64,000 nucleotides of DNA from Domibacillus aminovorans (GTDB taxonomy: Bacteria > Bacillota > Bacilli > Bacillales > Domibacillaceae): contig NZ_LQWY01000005.1 of the NCBI RefSeq assembly GCF_001643235.1, positions 62,001 through 126,000 on the forward strand. Direction: 5' to 3'. Below the pieces are notes generated by a model. The model saw only the letters and a list, made by a program, of their open reading frames with translations, ran no database searches and had not been told where the DNA came from. This document shows, piece by piece, positions 29,705 to 38,160 of this stretch. Each line of letters begins with the position of its first letter. The first letter of the stretch is position 1. The position numbers and the translations under genes are program-made.

Positions 29705-30719
29705 AAAGCATTTGCAATAAGCCGGAGCGGTGAACGGACAGAATGGCTAAAAGTAAAAAGGGTCCAGCTGCCATGCCCGCTGCGCCAAAAAAGGTGAGCC
29801 CGGCAAACATAGAAAATAAAACGGCAAGTGGATGAAGACCGACAGCACCTGATACGAGCTTCGGCTCTAGCAGCTGACGCATGATCATCAGTACAGTGTA
29901 AAGAACGGCTAATAAGGCGGCGGAAACAGGTTGGCCGATTAAAAGAAAAAACGCGATCCATGGTAAAAAAATAAGACTGGATCCGACAATTGGAATAAAT
30001 TCAGCCACCGCAGCTAAAAAAGCAACTTCAACTACATGTGGGGTTCGCAGAAGAAGCAGCCCGAGTGCTGCTGTCATAAACGTTGCCGAAAACAGGATGC
30101 ATTGTGCCTTTATAAATGAACGGAAAGAGGATGAAAAGTCTGTAAACGTAAACAGAAGACGCTCGTGTACGGAAACCGGCAGCATCTTTATCATGTGGCC
30201 TCCATCTTTTGCGATGAAAAAAGCAGAAAGGGCTGCGACAATGATTTCGGTGGCGGCGCCGGGAATGCTTAGCATAAAAGAAGTACCAGAGAGAATCCAT
30301 GTTTCTGCATAATCACCGGTTATTTTCGATACAGATCCATTCAATGTTTGAATAAGTTGGATGATGGTTTCTTCCTGTGTATTTGACAGGCGTGCGGAAA
30401 TGATATCCATTCCATGTTCAATATGAAAAGTGGCAATGTCCATATAGCTTGGAATAACAGCGATGAGATGAGAGACTGTTCGAGCGGCGATAAGCAGGAC
30501 GATGAAACATCCGGCGCCAAAAAGAAAAGCGACAAAAATTAATGCTGAAACAATGGATAATGAAGATGAAAACCTGCCTTTTTTCTGAAGAAAGTGGGCC
30601 GGTTTTTGAGCAGCAGCGGCAAAAAATGCCCCTATAATAAATGGTTTTAAAACAGGCATGAACCAATAAAAGGCTAGTCCAATGGCCAATAACACGATGA
30701 AATGATGAATGAATCGCAT
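29691..30719 (-). CDS. ytvI: YtvI-type membrane protein, AI-2E transporter family
   Basis: A polytopic membrane protein of 342 residues in the AI-2E/PerM family, most like the sporulation-associated YtvI group. Seven to eight hydrophobic segments are visible. The family signature [18 protein letters not shown] lies at about 237-254, with [22 protein letters not shown] towards the end. Transport substrate unknown. It is convergent with pyk and overlaps it by 14 bases. In B. subtilis ytvI is read in the same direction as pyk, so there has been a local inversion here. Start after gaaggggg. Confidence 0.82.
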   Translation of the reverse strand: MRFIHHFIVLLAIGLAFYWFMPVLKPFIIGAFFAAAAQKPAHFLQKKGRFSSSLSIVSALIFVAFLFGAGCFIVLLIAARTVSHLIAVIPSYMDIATFHIEHGMDIISARLSNTQEETIIQLIQTLNGSVSKITGDYAETWILSGTSFMLSIPGAATEIIVAALSAFFIAKDGGHMIKMLPVSVHERLLFTFTDFSSSFRSFIKAQCILFSATFMTAALGLLLLRTPHVVEVAFLAAVAEFIPIVGSSLIFLPWIAFFLLIGQPVSAALLAVLYTVLMIMRQLLEPKLVSGAVGLHPLAVLFSMFAGLTFFGAAGMAAGPFLLLAILSVHRSGLLQMLFTKR

Positions 30720-30788
30720 GGCGTCCCCCCTTCTTTACTCGTATGAAGAAATGGAGATGGCCATGCGTCTTTTTTTTAGGAGGATAAC

Positions 30789-31241
30789 ATGCAGGGTTAT
30801 TTATTTTTATTTTTATTGCTGGCGATCAGTCTTATCGCCAAAAATCAATCGCTCCTCATCGCGTCCGGACTGCTTATTGCATTAAAAGCAATCGGCCTTG
30901 ATGCGAGGTGGTTTGATATTATGCAAAAAAATGGAATTAATTGGGGTGTAACCGTGATCACGATTGCCGTACTTGTACCGATTGCAACCGGTGCGATCGG
31001 GTTTAAGGATCTTGGTGCTGCGCTTAAGTCTCCTTATGCGTGGATTGCACTGACTGCGGGTATTCTTGTTGCGCTCATTGCAAAAAATGGGGTTGTGTTG
31101 CTTGCGGAAGATCCACACATTACAACTGCACTTGTTTTCGGAACGATTCTGGCCGTTGCTCTTTTCAACGGTGTGGCGGTTGGACCGCTTATCGGTGCCG
31201 GCATCGCATACTATGCGATGAAATTATTTTCTTTCTTTTAA
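30789..31241 (+). CDS. ytwI: DUF441/UPF0756 membrane protein (YtwI)
   Basis: A 150-residue membrane protein of the DUF441 family, conserved next to ytvI in Bacillales. Four or five hydrophobic helices with repeated glycine motifs (ALFNGVAVGPLIGAGIAYYA near the end). Function unknown. The ATG follows aggaggataac. It is divergent from ytvI, and the 69 bases between them must carry both promoters. Confidence 0.85.
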   Translation: MQGYLFLFLLLAISLIAKNQSLLIASGLLIALKAIGLDARWFDIMQKNGINWGVTVITIAVLVPIATGAIGFKDLGAALKSPYAWIALTAGILVALIAKNGVVLLAEDPHITTALVFGTILAVALFNGVAVGPLIGAGIAYYAMKLFSFF

Positions 31242-31277
31242 TGAAAAACAGATTTTTTATAAAGATTAATGAAACTA

Positions 31278-31306
31278 TTACAATGATTTCGTCGTATAGT
31301 TATAGT
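31278..31306 (+). promoter_or_regulatory. Probable promoter of the TM2 protein gene
   Basis: TTACAA, a 17-base spacer and TATAGT, 24 bases before the start codon. Confidence 0.6.
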
Positions 31307-31329
31307 AAGAAAACAGAGAAAGGAGCAAT

Positions 31330-31566
31330 ATGAATATGATGAAAAATCCTGGTATCGCTGCTGTGTTAAGCTTTTTCTGGGCAGGCGTTGGCCAAATTTA
31401 TAATGGACAGATTATGAAAGGGCTTATCTTGATTGTTGTACAAATGATCAATGCAGCGCTTATGTTTGTACTAATCGGCTTCATTACGTATCCAATCGTC
31501 TGGATCTGGGGTATTTATGATGCGTATAAAACAGCCGAACGACATAATAAAAGTTCAAGTTTTTAG
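31330..31566 (+). CDS. Small TM2-like membrane protein
   Basis: 78 residues. The sequence PGIAAVLSFFWAGVGQIYNGQIMKG followed by a long hydrophobic stretch and WIWGIYDAYKTAE is typical of TM2-domain proteins, which have two membrane helices joined by a short turn. Function unknown. Start ATG after gaaaggagc, with a good promoter of its own directly upstream. It is not part of the B. subtilis arrangement that I remember here. Confidence 0.75.
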   Translation: MNMMKNPGIAAVLSFFWAGVGQIYNGQIMKGLILIVVQMINAALMFVLIGFITYPIVWIWGIYDAYKTAERHNKSSSF

Positions 31567-31596
31567 ATGAAACTCCTTATAATAACATAAATCAAA

Positions 31597-31655
31597 CACG
31601 TGTCGTGTTCGAAATTCAAACGATTCATAATAAAATTTCGAACTTTTTGACACGT
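31597..31655 (+). repeat. Long imperfect inverted repeat upstream of citZ
   Basis: Inner arms gttcgaaatt (31607-31616) and aatttcgaac (31634-31643) are perfect. Outer arms acgtgtc (31598-31604) and gacacgt (31649-31655) extend the stem across an asymmetric internal loop. No T-run follows, so it is not a classical terminator. It could end transcripts of the small membrane protein or act as a protein-binding site. The stretch 31567-31870 otherwise holds the citZ promoter, its operators and leader. Confidence 0.5.
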
Positions 31656-31660
31656 TTTGA

Positions 31661-31689
31661 TTCACAAACAGGTGCTTATTGTTTATAAT
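31661..31689 (+). promoter_or_regulatory. Sigma-A promoter of citZ with overlapping inverted repeat
   Basis: TTCACA (31661-31666), a 17-base spacer and TATAAT (31684-31689). The inverted repeat gcttatt-n6-aataagc (31674-31693) overlaps the -10, a position suited to a repressor. In B. subtilis citZ is repressed by CcpC and CcpA. Confidence 0.75.
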
Positions 31690-31695
31690 AAGCAA

Positions 31696-31709
31696 TGTAA
31701 GCGTACACT
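31696..31709 (+). promoter_or_regulatory. cre site (CcpA) at the citZ start
   Basis: TGTAAGCGTACACT matches the cre consensus well (two deviations at the less conserved end) and covers the predicted transcription start, suited to glucose repression of the TCA branch. Confidence 0.6.
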
Positions 31710-31787
31710 TTTTCAAACGTTACATCTATTTTTTTTCTTCAAAAAAGTGTATATAAAGAGCTAAGCTTTTTTATTTTTCAAAATGGT

Positions 31788-31805
31788 ACTGAGCAGTTGC
31801 TCAGT
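31788..31805. promoter_or_regulatory. Perfect palindrome in citZ leader
   Basis: ACTGAGCAGTTGCTCAGT: 8-base arms around GT. It looks like a TetR-type or similar dimeric operator about 90 bases downstream of the citZ promoter. The protein is not identified. Confidence 0.5.
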
Positions 31806-31870
31806 TATGTGCATACATAAATAAAAAAGTGGATAATGGGGAAATTAAAAGGCGAAGGAGAGATAATCTT

Positions 31871-32989
31871 ATGACAACTGCACGCGGACTCGAAGGAGTA
31901 GTTGCTACGACGTCATCTGTCAGCTCCATCATTGATGACACACTTACATATGCAGGCTATGATATTGATGATCTGGCCAAAAATGCGAGCTTTGAAGAAG
32001 TAATTTATTTACTTTGGCACCGCAGCCTTCCAACACAGGCACAGCTTGATGAGTTGAAACAACAACTTAAGGAAAGCTATGACATACCTCAAGAAATTAT
32101 TGAACATTTCAAAATGTATCCTATTGAAAAAGTTCATCCAATGGCTGCTCTTCGTACAACTGTATCACTACTCGGCCTTTATGACGACGAAGCAGATGTG
32201 ATGACAGACGAAGCAAATTACCGGAAAGCCGTTCGTATTCAAGCTAAAATTCCAGCACTTGTTACAGCTTTTGCGCGCATTCGTAAAGGCCAAGAGCCCG
32301 TTGCGCCTAAAAAGGAATATGGCATCGCAGCAAACTTTTTATACATGTTGTCTGGCAAGGAGCCGACAGCTGTTGAAATTGAAGCATTTGACAAAGCGCT
32401 CGTTCTTCATGCAGATCATGAATTGAATGCATCTACATTTACAGCGCGTGTTTGCGTTGCAACTCTTTCTGACATTTATTCAGGTGTGACTGCAGCTCTT
32501 GGCGCATTGAAAGGCCCGCTTCATGGCGGCGCAAACGAGCAGGTGATGAAAATGTTGATTGAAATCGGTTCTCCGGATAATGTAGAACCGTATATTCTCG
32601 AAAAATTAAACAAAAAAGAAAAAATCATGGGATTCGGCCATCGCGTATATCGCCAGGGAGATCCACGTGCGAAGCATCTTCGTGAGATGTCGAAGCGTTT
32701 AACAGAACAGACAGGTGAGCCACAATTGTATGATATGTCTGTGGAAATTGAACGGCTTGTGACAGGACAAAAAGATCTTCCGCCAAATGTTGATTTTTAT
32801 TCAGCTTCTGTTTATCACAGTCTCGGAATTGAACATGACTTGTTCACACCGATTTTCGCGGTAAGTCGTGCATCAGGCTGGCTCGCTCACATTATGGAGC
32901 AGTATACGAATAACAGACTGATCCGTCCGCGTGCTGAGTATACAGGTCCGGATATGCAAAAATACGTGCCGATCAACGAGCGTGGCTAA
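31871..32989 (+). CDS. citZ: Citrate synthase
   Basis: Condenses oxaloacetate and acetyl-CoA to start the TCA cycle. The protein has 372 residues, equal to B. subtilis CitZ. Active-site elements are visible: LHGGANEQVMKML, the signature GFGHRVYRQGDPRAKHLREM and the C-terminal SRASGWLAHIMEQ. The ATG at 31871 follows gaaggaga. Earlier in-frame codons give an unrelated basic extension. It is followed by icd and mdh in the classic cluster, with a separate promoter before icd. Confidence 0.97.
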   Translation: MTTARGLEGVVATTSSVSSIIDDTLTYAGYDIDDLAKNASFEEVIYLLWHRSLPTQAQLDELKQQLKESYDIPQEIIEHFKMYPIEKVHPMAALRTTVSLLGLYDDEADVMTDEANYRKAVRIQAKIPALVTAFARIRKGQEPVAPKKEYGIAANFLYMLSGKEPTAVEIEAFDKALVLHADHELNASTFTARVCVATLSDIYSGVTAALGALKGPLHGGANEQVMKMLIEIGSPDNVEPYILEKLNKKEKIMGFGHRVYRQGDPRAKHLREMSKRLTEQTGEPQLYDMSVEIERLVTGQKDLPPNVDFYSASVYHSLGIEHDLFTPIFAVSRASGWLAHIMEQYTNNRLIRPRAEYTGPDMQKYVPINERG

Positions 32990-33000
32990 TGAAGTAAGAT

Positions 33001-33030
33001 TTGCAACTAAGCTGAAAATTAGTGTACTAT
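33001..33030 (+). promoter_or_regulatory. Probable promoter of icd
   Basis: TTGCAA, an 18-base spacer and TACTAT in the citZ-icd interval. It gives icd its own transcript besides any read-through from citZ. Confidence 0.55.
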
Positions 33031-33044
33031 AAATGTGGCAAACG

Positions 33045-33072
33045 AAGGTTAGAAAATGTAGTTTCTAACCTT
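33045..33072 (+). promoter_or_regulatory. Hairpin at the 5' end of the icd transcript
   Basis: Perfect 11-bp stem aaggttagaaa/tttctaacctt with a 6-base loop and no T-run. It lies 15 bases beyond the -10, so it would cap the icd mRNA. Possible roles are mRNA stability or processing of the citZ-icd transcript. Confidence 0.55.
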
Positions 33073-33101
33073 TGATCATGGAACTTGGAGGGAATAGTAA
33101 G

Positions 33102-34370
33102 ATGACTCAAGGCGCAAAAATTACTATGCAAAATGGGGAACTAAACGTACCAAACAATCCGGTCATTCCTTTTATCGAGGGAGATGGAATTGGTCCTGAT
33201 ATTTGGGCTGCAGCATCACGCGTATTGGATGCAGCAGTTGAAAAAGCATACAGCGGTGAAAAGAAAATCGTTTGGAAAGAAGTTCTTGCAGGCGAAAAAG
33301 CATTTAATCAAACAGGCGAGTGGCTTCCAAAAGCAACGCTAGATGAGATTGATCAATATTTAATCGCAATTAAAGGTCCTCTAACAACTCCAGTTGGCGG
33401 TGGCATTCGTTCATTGAACGTAGCACTTCGTCAAGAATTGGATCTTTTTGTATGTCTTCGTCCAGTTCGCTACTTTGACGGTGTTCCTTCTCCTGTTAAG
33501 CGTCCTGAAGACACAGATATGGTTATTTTCCGTGAAAATACAGAAGATATTTATGCTGGTATCGAGTACGCAGAAGGCTCTGATGAAGTGAAAAAAATGA
33601 TTGGTTTCCTTCAAAATGAAATGGGCGTAAGCAAGATCCGTTTCCCAGAAACATCCGGTATCGGTATTAAGCCTGTATCAAAAGAAGGAACTGAACGTCT
33701 TGTGCGCGCAGCGTTGAACTACGCGATTAAAGAAGGACGTAAATCGCTTACACTCGTCCATAAAGGCAACATTATGAAATTTACAGAAGGCGCGTTCAAA
33801 ACATGGGGCTACGAGCTTGCTGAAAAAGAATTTGGCGATCAAGTATTTACATGGGCTCAGTACGATAAAATTAAAGCTGAACAAGGCACAGATGTGGCTA
33901 ACAAAGCACAATCTGACGCTGAAGCAGCTGGCAAACTGATCGTGAAAGATTCAATTGCAGACATCTTCTTACAACAAATTTTGACTCGTCCAAAAGAGTT
34001 TGATGTTGTCGCAACAATGAACTTGAACGGCGACTACATTTCCGATGCTCTTGCCGCGCAAGTAGGCGGAATTGGTATCGCTCCTGGTGCGAACATTAAT
34101 TATGAAACAGGTCATGCTATTTTCGAAGCAACTCATGGTACAGCTCCTAAATACGCAGGTCTTGATAAAGTAAATCCATCTTCTGTTCTTTTGTCAGGCG
34201 TTCTTCTTCTTGAGCACCTTGGATGGAACGAAGCAGCAAGCATGATCACAAAATCAGTTGAAAACACGATTTCTTCTAAAGTGGTAACATATGACTTTGC
34301 CCGCCTTATGGATGGTGCAACAGAAGTAAAATGCTCTGAGTTTGCTGACGAATTGATCAAAAATCTTTAA
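33102..34370 (+). CDS. icd: Isocitrate dehydrogenase (NADP)
   Basis: Oxidative decarboxylation of isocitrate to 2-oxoglutarate. It has 422 residues and is very similar to B. subtilis Icd throughout ([59 protein letters not shown]). The signature [10 protein letters not shown] and [14 protein letters not shown] indicate the NADP form of the bacterial dimer. The ATG at 33102 follows ggaggg, and the 10-codon extension upstream is unlikely. Confidence 0.98.
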   Translation: MTQGAKITMQNGELNVPNNPVIPFIEGDGIGPDIWAAASRVLDAAVEKAYSGEKKIVWKEVLAGEKAFNQTGEWLPKATLDEIDQYLIAIKGPLTTPVGGGIRSLNVALRQELDLFVCLRPVRYFDGVPSPVKRPEDTDMVIFRENTEDIYAGIEYAEGSDEVKKMIGFLQNEMGVSKIRFPETSGIGIKPVSKEGTERLVRAALNYAIKEGRKSLTLVHKGNIMKFTEGAFKTWGYELAEKEFGDQVFTWAQYDKIKAEQGTDVANKAQSDAEAAGKLIVKDSIADIFLQQILTRPKEFDVVATMNLNGDYISDALAAQVGGIGIAPGANINYETGHAIFEATHGTAPKYAGLDKVNPSSVLLSGVLLLEHLGWNEAASMITKSVENTISSKVVTYDFARLMDGATEVKCSEFADELIKNL

Positions 34371-34376
34371 TTATTA

Positions 34377-34398
34377 AAGCTCCCTTTTGAGGGAGCTG
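34377..34398 (+). terminator. Hairpin between icd and mdh
   Basis: Stem aagctccc/gggagctg with a weak T tract (gttatac). Probably a partial terminator or stabilising hairpin, allowing some read-through to mdh. Confidence 0.5.
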
Positions 34399-34435
34399 TT
34401 ATACATATGCAAGCTAAATAAGGAGGATCTTTATT

Positions 34436-35377
34436 ATGACAACATATAATCGTAAAAAAGTATCTGTAATCGGCGGCGGTTTCACTGGTGCAACAACAGC
34501 TTTCCTTCTTGCTCAAAAAGAACTTGGCGATGTTGTTCTCGTCGATATCCCACAAGCTGATGGACCAACGAAAGGAAAAGCGCTTGATATGCTAGAAGCA
34601 AGCCCTGTTCAAGGCTTTGATGCAAATATTACGGGTACATCTGATTATGCAGATACAGCCGGCTCTGATATCGTCATCATTACAGCGGGTATTGCGCGTA
34701 AACCAGGCATGAGCCGTGACGACCTTGTTCAAACGAACCAAAAAGTAATGAAATCTGTTACAGCTGAAATCGTCAAACATTCTCCGGACTGTACAATCAT
34801 CGTATTGACAAACCCAGTTGATGCTATGACGTACACTGTATTGAAAGAATCAGGATTCCCGAAAAACCGTGTAATCGGTCAATCAGGTGTTCTAGATACT
34901 GCCCGCTTCCGCACATTCGTAGCGCAAGAATTGAAAGTGTCTGTGAAAGACGTAACTGGATTTGTTCTTGGCGGCCACGGTGACGACATGGTACCACTCG
35001 TACGCTACTCTTACGCAGGGGGTATTCCGCTTGAATCATTGATTTCGAAAGATCGTCTTGATGCAATTGTTGAACGTACACGTAAAGGCGGCGGCGAAAT
35101 TGTTCAGCTTCTTGGAAATGGATCCGCTTACTACGCACCAGCTGCGTCACTTGTTGAAATGACAGAGGCTATCTTGAAAGATCAACGCCGTATTTTGCCG
35201 GCGATCGCTTACCTTGAAGGTGAGTATGGCTACAATGAATTGTACCTTGGTGTTCCAACTATTCTTGGCGCTAGTGGTATCGAAAAAATTATCGAGCTTG
35301 AATTGACTGCAGATGAAAAAGAAGGTCTTGATAAATCAGCTGAAGCTGTTCGCAATGTCATGTCTGTTCTTACATAA
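34436..35377 (+). CDS. mdh: Malate dehydrogenase
   Basis: NAD-dependent oxidation of malate to oxaloacetate, 313 residues. It belongs to the lactate dehydrogenase-like group used by Bacillus. The NAD motif is [13 protein letters not shown] (about 11-23), the substrate arginines are in [12 protein letters not shown], and the proton-relay histidine is H181 in [10 protein letters not shown]. Start follows aaggaggatc. It ends at a strong terminator before phoP. Confidence 0.97.
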   Translation: MTTYNRKKVSVIGGGFTGATTAFLLAQKELGDVVLVDIPQADGPTKGKALDMLEASPVQGFDANITGTSDYADTAGSDIVIITAGIARKPGMSRDDLVQTNQKVMKSVTAEIVKHSPDCTIIVLTNPVDAMTYTVLKESGFPKNRVIGQSGVLDTARFRTFVAQELKVSVKDVTGFVLGGHGDDMVPLVRYSYAGGIPLESLISKDRLDAIVERTRKGGGEIVQLLGNGSAYYAPAASLVEMTEAILKDQRRILPAIAYLEGEYGYNELYLGVPTILGASGIEKIIELELTADEKEGLDKSAEAVRNVMSVLT

Positions 35378-35395
35378 ATATAAAATGTAATAGAA

Positions 35396-35430
35396 AAAGG
35401 GCCTGCCAATTTACTGGCAGGCCCTTCTTA
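35396..35430 (+). terminator. Terminator of the citZ-icd-mdh cluster
   Basis: Twelve-base stem aagggcctgcca/tggcaggccctt with a 5- to 6-base loop. The T tract is short (cttctta). Confidence 0.8.
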
Positions 35431-35473
35431 GTGATGTAATTTCGGTATCGACAAGCAGAACGGCTCTTTCTCA

Positions 35474-35495
35474 AGCGAAACAAATTCGCTATAAT
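35474..35495 (+). promoter_or_regulatory. phoP promoter region with inverted repeat
   Basis: A TATAAT -10 at 35490-35495 has only a weak -35 (tttctc). The inverted repeat agcgaa-acaaa-ttcgct (35474-35490) fills the spacer and could bind a regulator. Confidence 0.5.
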
Positions 35496-35526
35496 AGAAG
35501 GTAGATATTTAACGAGGGAGGATGAA

Positions 35527-36243
35527 ATGAAGAAAATTTTAGTCGTAGATGACGAGTCATCGATCGTTACGTTAATTAAATACAATTTAGAGCAATCTGG
35601 GTTTATGGTGGAAACAGCATTTGACGGGGAAGAAGCACTTCGGCGTGCAGAAGAAGTATCACCGGACTTGATTATTCTTGACTGGATGCTTCCGAAGTTT
35701 GATGGAATGGAAGTGTGTAAAGATTTACGGCAACGCCGTGTGACAACACCCATATTGATGTTAACGGCAAAAGATGAAGAGTTCGATAAAGTGCTTGGCC
35801 TTGAACTAGGTGCAGATGATTATATGACGAAGCCATTTAGTCCGAGAGAATTAATTGCCCGTGTAAAAGCAATCTTACGCCGTGTGCAGAAGCCGTCATC
35901 TGAGCCAATTGAAGTGGAAAGTGAAACGGATCAATATATTGAAGTAGCAGATTTAACGTTATTCCCTGAAAAATACGAAGCGTATTACAAAAATAACTTG
36001 CTGGATTTGACGCCGAAAGAATTTGAGCTTCTTTTATTTTTAGCTGAAAATAAAACACGTGTCTTGACGAGAGATCAATTGCTTAGTGCGGTCTGGAAAT
36101 ACGACTTTGTCGGAGATACACGTATTGTCGACGTTCACATTAGTCATTTACGTGAAAAAATAGAGGAAAATACAAAAAAACCGCAATATATTAAAACAAT
36201 TCGCGGTCTTGGATACAAGCTGGAAGAACCGAAAGACGCATGA
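35527..36243 (+). CDS. phoP: Phosphate response regulator PhoP
   Basis: Response regulator of the phosphate-starvation two-component system, OmpR/PhoB family, 238 residues. The receiver domain (1-120) has acidic DDE at 8-10, the phosphorylated aspartate at 52 in IILDWMLP and the KPFSPRE lysine near 102. A winged-helix domain (about 135-235) carries the DNA-binding part (TPKEFELLLFLAENKTRVLTRDQLL region, VHISHLREKIE). It overlaps phoR by four bases. The gene place between mdh and phoR is that of B. subtilis phoP. PhoP-box-like repeats occur behind phoR. Confidence 0.96.
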   Translation: MKKILVVDDESSIVTLIKYNLEQSGFMVETAFDGEEALRRAEEVSPDLIILDWMLPKFDGMEVCKDLRQRRVTTPILMLTAKDEEFDKVLGLELGADDYMTKPFSPRELIARVKAILRRVQKPSSEPIEVESETDQYIEVADLTLFPEKYEAYYKNNLLDLTPKEFELLLFLAENKTRVLTRDQLLSAVWKYDFVGDTRIVDVHISHLREKIEENTKKPQYIKTIRGLGYKLEEPKDA

Positions 36244-38015
36244 CCAATTCCCGGACGCGACTCTTTTTATCACTCGTTACACTTATTGTGATCGTGCTCC
36301 TGGCACTTGGTATATCGCTCGGTCAGTTATTTAAAATGTATTATTTAGAGACAATCAATGAACGACTTGAAAAAGAAACCGCGCTGTTCGCAGATGTAAT
36401 TGGAAATGCGGGAGGCATTGCCTTTATCAACCCCATCATGCTTAATGAATGGGGTGAGCAAATGGGGACGCGATTAAGTGTAGCGGACAGTGATGGAACC
36501 ATATTATATGACAGCGGCGACATTGATAAGCGTAACAATGAAATACATTTGGATGTCGTCAAGCGAATCGCGAGATCGGTTAATCCGGAAACGTATCAAA
36601 ATTCACTGCGCCGCAAAATGGATGTGCAGTACCATTGGCGAGACATTGTCAACGTAAATGGGGAAAAAGAAGGATACATCGTCACGAGTATGCGTGTAGA
36701 TGCTCTAGATGGTCTATACAAACAAATATGGCTTATATTATTAGCCACTCTCGGCCTGTCACTTATATTAATCGCATTGATTGGAATGAAGATCACACGC
36801 AATTATATTAAACCTATTGAGTCTGCAACCGCTGTTGCCATTGAGCTGGCCAAGGGGAATTATCGGGCGCGTACGTATGAAATGCCGCCAGATGAAATTG
36901 GCATGCTGAATACGTCGGTTAATATTCTTGCACGAAACTTGCAAGAAATGATGCAGGCGCAGGAAGTTCATCAAAATCGGTTAACAACATTAATTGAAAA
37001 TATTGAAAGCGGCCTGCTGCTTATTGATGACCGAGGCTATATTATTATGGCCAATCGCTCGTTTAAAAAAATGTTTGTCACCGGGCGGATTATCAAAAAG
37101 CGGTATCATGAAGCGATAGAACAAAAAGAAGTGACAGGTATTGTGGAAGAAGTATTTATGACGGAAAAAAGTGTTCGCCGGCAAATGATGATTCCGTTGC
37201 AGTTAGAGCAAAAAGAATTTGAAGTGTCAGGGGCGCCCATCATCGGGACGAATGATGAATGGAAAGGTATTTTAGTTGTTTTTCATGATATTACCGAATT
37301 GAAGCACTTGGAACAAATGAGAAAAGATTTTGTCGCGAATGTATCACATGAACTGAAAACACCGATTACATCCATTAAAGGGTTTTCGGAAACATTGCTT
37401 GACGGTGCCTTAAATGATCCAGATGCAGCAAACTTGTTTCTTGATATTATTTGGAAGGAAAGCGAACGGATGGAAACACTCGTCGCCGACTTATTAGATT
37501 TGTCGAAAATTGAACAAAAAGGACTTGTACTGAATGTCTCCTCTATTTCGTTAAATAAACTGCTTGAAGAAGTTATTATGACGCTTGAAAATAGAATGGA
37601 AACAAAGCAAATTGACTTGCATGTTGAACTGAAAGAAGAATTGCTAATTCCAGGAGATGAATATCGTTTAAAACAAGTGTTTTTAAATTTAATTACGAAT
37701 GCGATTTTGTACACACCGCAGGGTGGATCGATCATCATTAAAGGCTGCGATGCAGGGGAGACCGTCAATGTAACCATTTCTGATACAGGTATTGGTATTG
37801 AAAAAGCAGAACTGTCTCGTATATTTGAGCGCTTTTATCGCGTGGATAAAGCACGAAGCCGTGATTCAGGTGGAACCGGGCTAGGCCTTGCGATTGTGAA
37901 ACACATTATGGAAGCACATCATGGGAAAATTAGTGTGGAAAGTGAAGTAAGTAAAGGAACATCTTTTACCGTTTCTTTTCAAAAAAAATTCTCGAATGAT
38001 TTTACAAAAAATTAA
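36240..38015 (+). CDS. phoR: Phosphate sensor histidine kinase PhoR
   Basis: Membrane sensor kinase of the phosphate regulon, 591 residues. Layout: first membrane helix (about 9-32), extracytoplasmic sensor region (33-160), second helix (about 163-183), HAMP (about 185-240), PAS domain (about 245-355), HisKA with phospho-accepting H370 in FVANVSHELKTPITS, and HATPase with N-box NLITNAILYTPQGG, G1 DTGIGI and G2 GGTGLGLAI. It starts at the ATGA overlap with phoP. The last codons hold the first PhoP-box repeat of the next promoter. Confidence 0.96.
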   Translation: MTNSRTRLFLSLVTLIVIVLLALGISLGQLFKMYYLETINERLEKETALFADVIGNAGGIAFINPIMLNEWGEQMGTRLSVADSDGTILYDSGDIDKRNNEIHLDVVKRIARSVNPETYQNSLRRKMDVQYHWRDIVNVNGEKEGYIVTSMRVDALDGLYKQIWLILLATLGLSLILIALIGMKITRNYIKPIESATAVAIELAKGNYRARTYEMPPDEIGMLNTSVNILARNLQEMMQAQEVHQNRLTTLIENIESGLLLIDDRGYIIMANRSFKKMFVTGRIIKKRYHEAIEQKEVTGIVEEVFMTEKSVRRQMMIPLQLEQKEFEVSGAPIIGTNDEWKGILVVFHDITELKHLEQMRKDFVANVSHELKTPITSIKGFSETLLDGALNDPDAANLFLDIIWKESERMETLVADLLDLSKIEQKGLVLNVSSISLNKLLEEVIMTLENRMETKQIDLHVELKEELLIPGDEYRLKQVFLNLITNAILYTPQGGSIIIKGCDAGETVNVTISDTGIGIEKAELSRIFERFYRVDKARSRDSGGTGLGLAIVKHIMEAHHGKISVESEVSKGTSFTVSFQKKFSNDFTKN

Positions 38016-38054
38016 TGAAACGTTTACATTCTTTTTATAATTAACTGTTATAGT
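38001..38054 (+). promoter_or_regulatory. PhoP-box array and -10 element behind phoR
   Basis: Hexamers at exact 11-base pitch: TTTACA (38001), TTAATG (38012), TTTACA (38023), TTTATA (38034) and the weaker CTGTTA (38045). A TATAGT -10 lies at 38049-38054. B. subtilis PhoP binds TT(A/C/T)A(C/T)A repeats with this spacing upstream of activated promoters, with the last box about 10 bases before the -10, as here. Three of the hexamers match well, one weakly. Confidence 0.65.
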
Positions 38055-38060
38055 ATAAAT

Positions 38061-38142
38061 ATCAACCCCCTTTATCCAGCTTTTTGTTGGAGAGGCCCCT
38101 TTTTACAAACTTTTTGTTTGAAGGGGTCCCTCCCTTTTTTTA
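38061..38142 (+). ncRNA. Candidate PhoP-controlled small RNA between phoR and polA
   Basis: Predicted transcript of about 80 nt from the PhoP-box promoter to a strong terminator. It has no start codon. The 5' end is single-stranded and C-rich (atcaacccccttta). A small hairpin follows (ccagc-ttttt-gttgg, 38076-38090), then the terminator hairpin. The segment CCCCCUUU is complementary to AAAGGGGG Shine-Dalgarno sequences, such as those of speD and ysdC in this window. It could instead be only a phoPR 3' end or an attenuated polA leader. Confidence 0.45.
38089..38141 (+). terminator. Terminator of phoPR and the candidate small RNA
   Basis: Long stem: ggagaggcccctt pairs with aaggggtccctcc (two imperfect pairs), topped by caaac-ttttt-gtttg, then seven T residues. 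Confidence 0.85.
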
Positions 38143-38160
38143 ATTGGGGCTGATGAAAGA

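Noticed and set aside
37283-37777. 164-codon frame antisense to the phoR kinase domain
   Set aside because: Shadow of the conserved HisKA/HATPase coding strand, with no ribosome-binding site.
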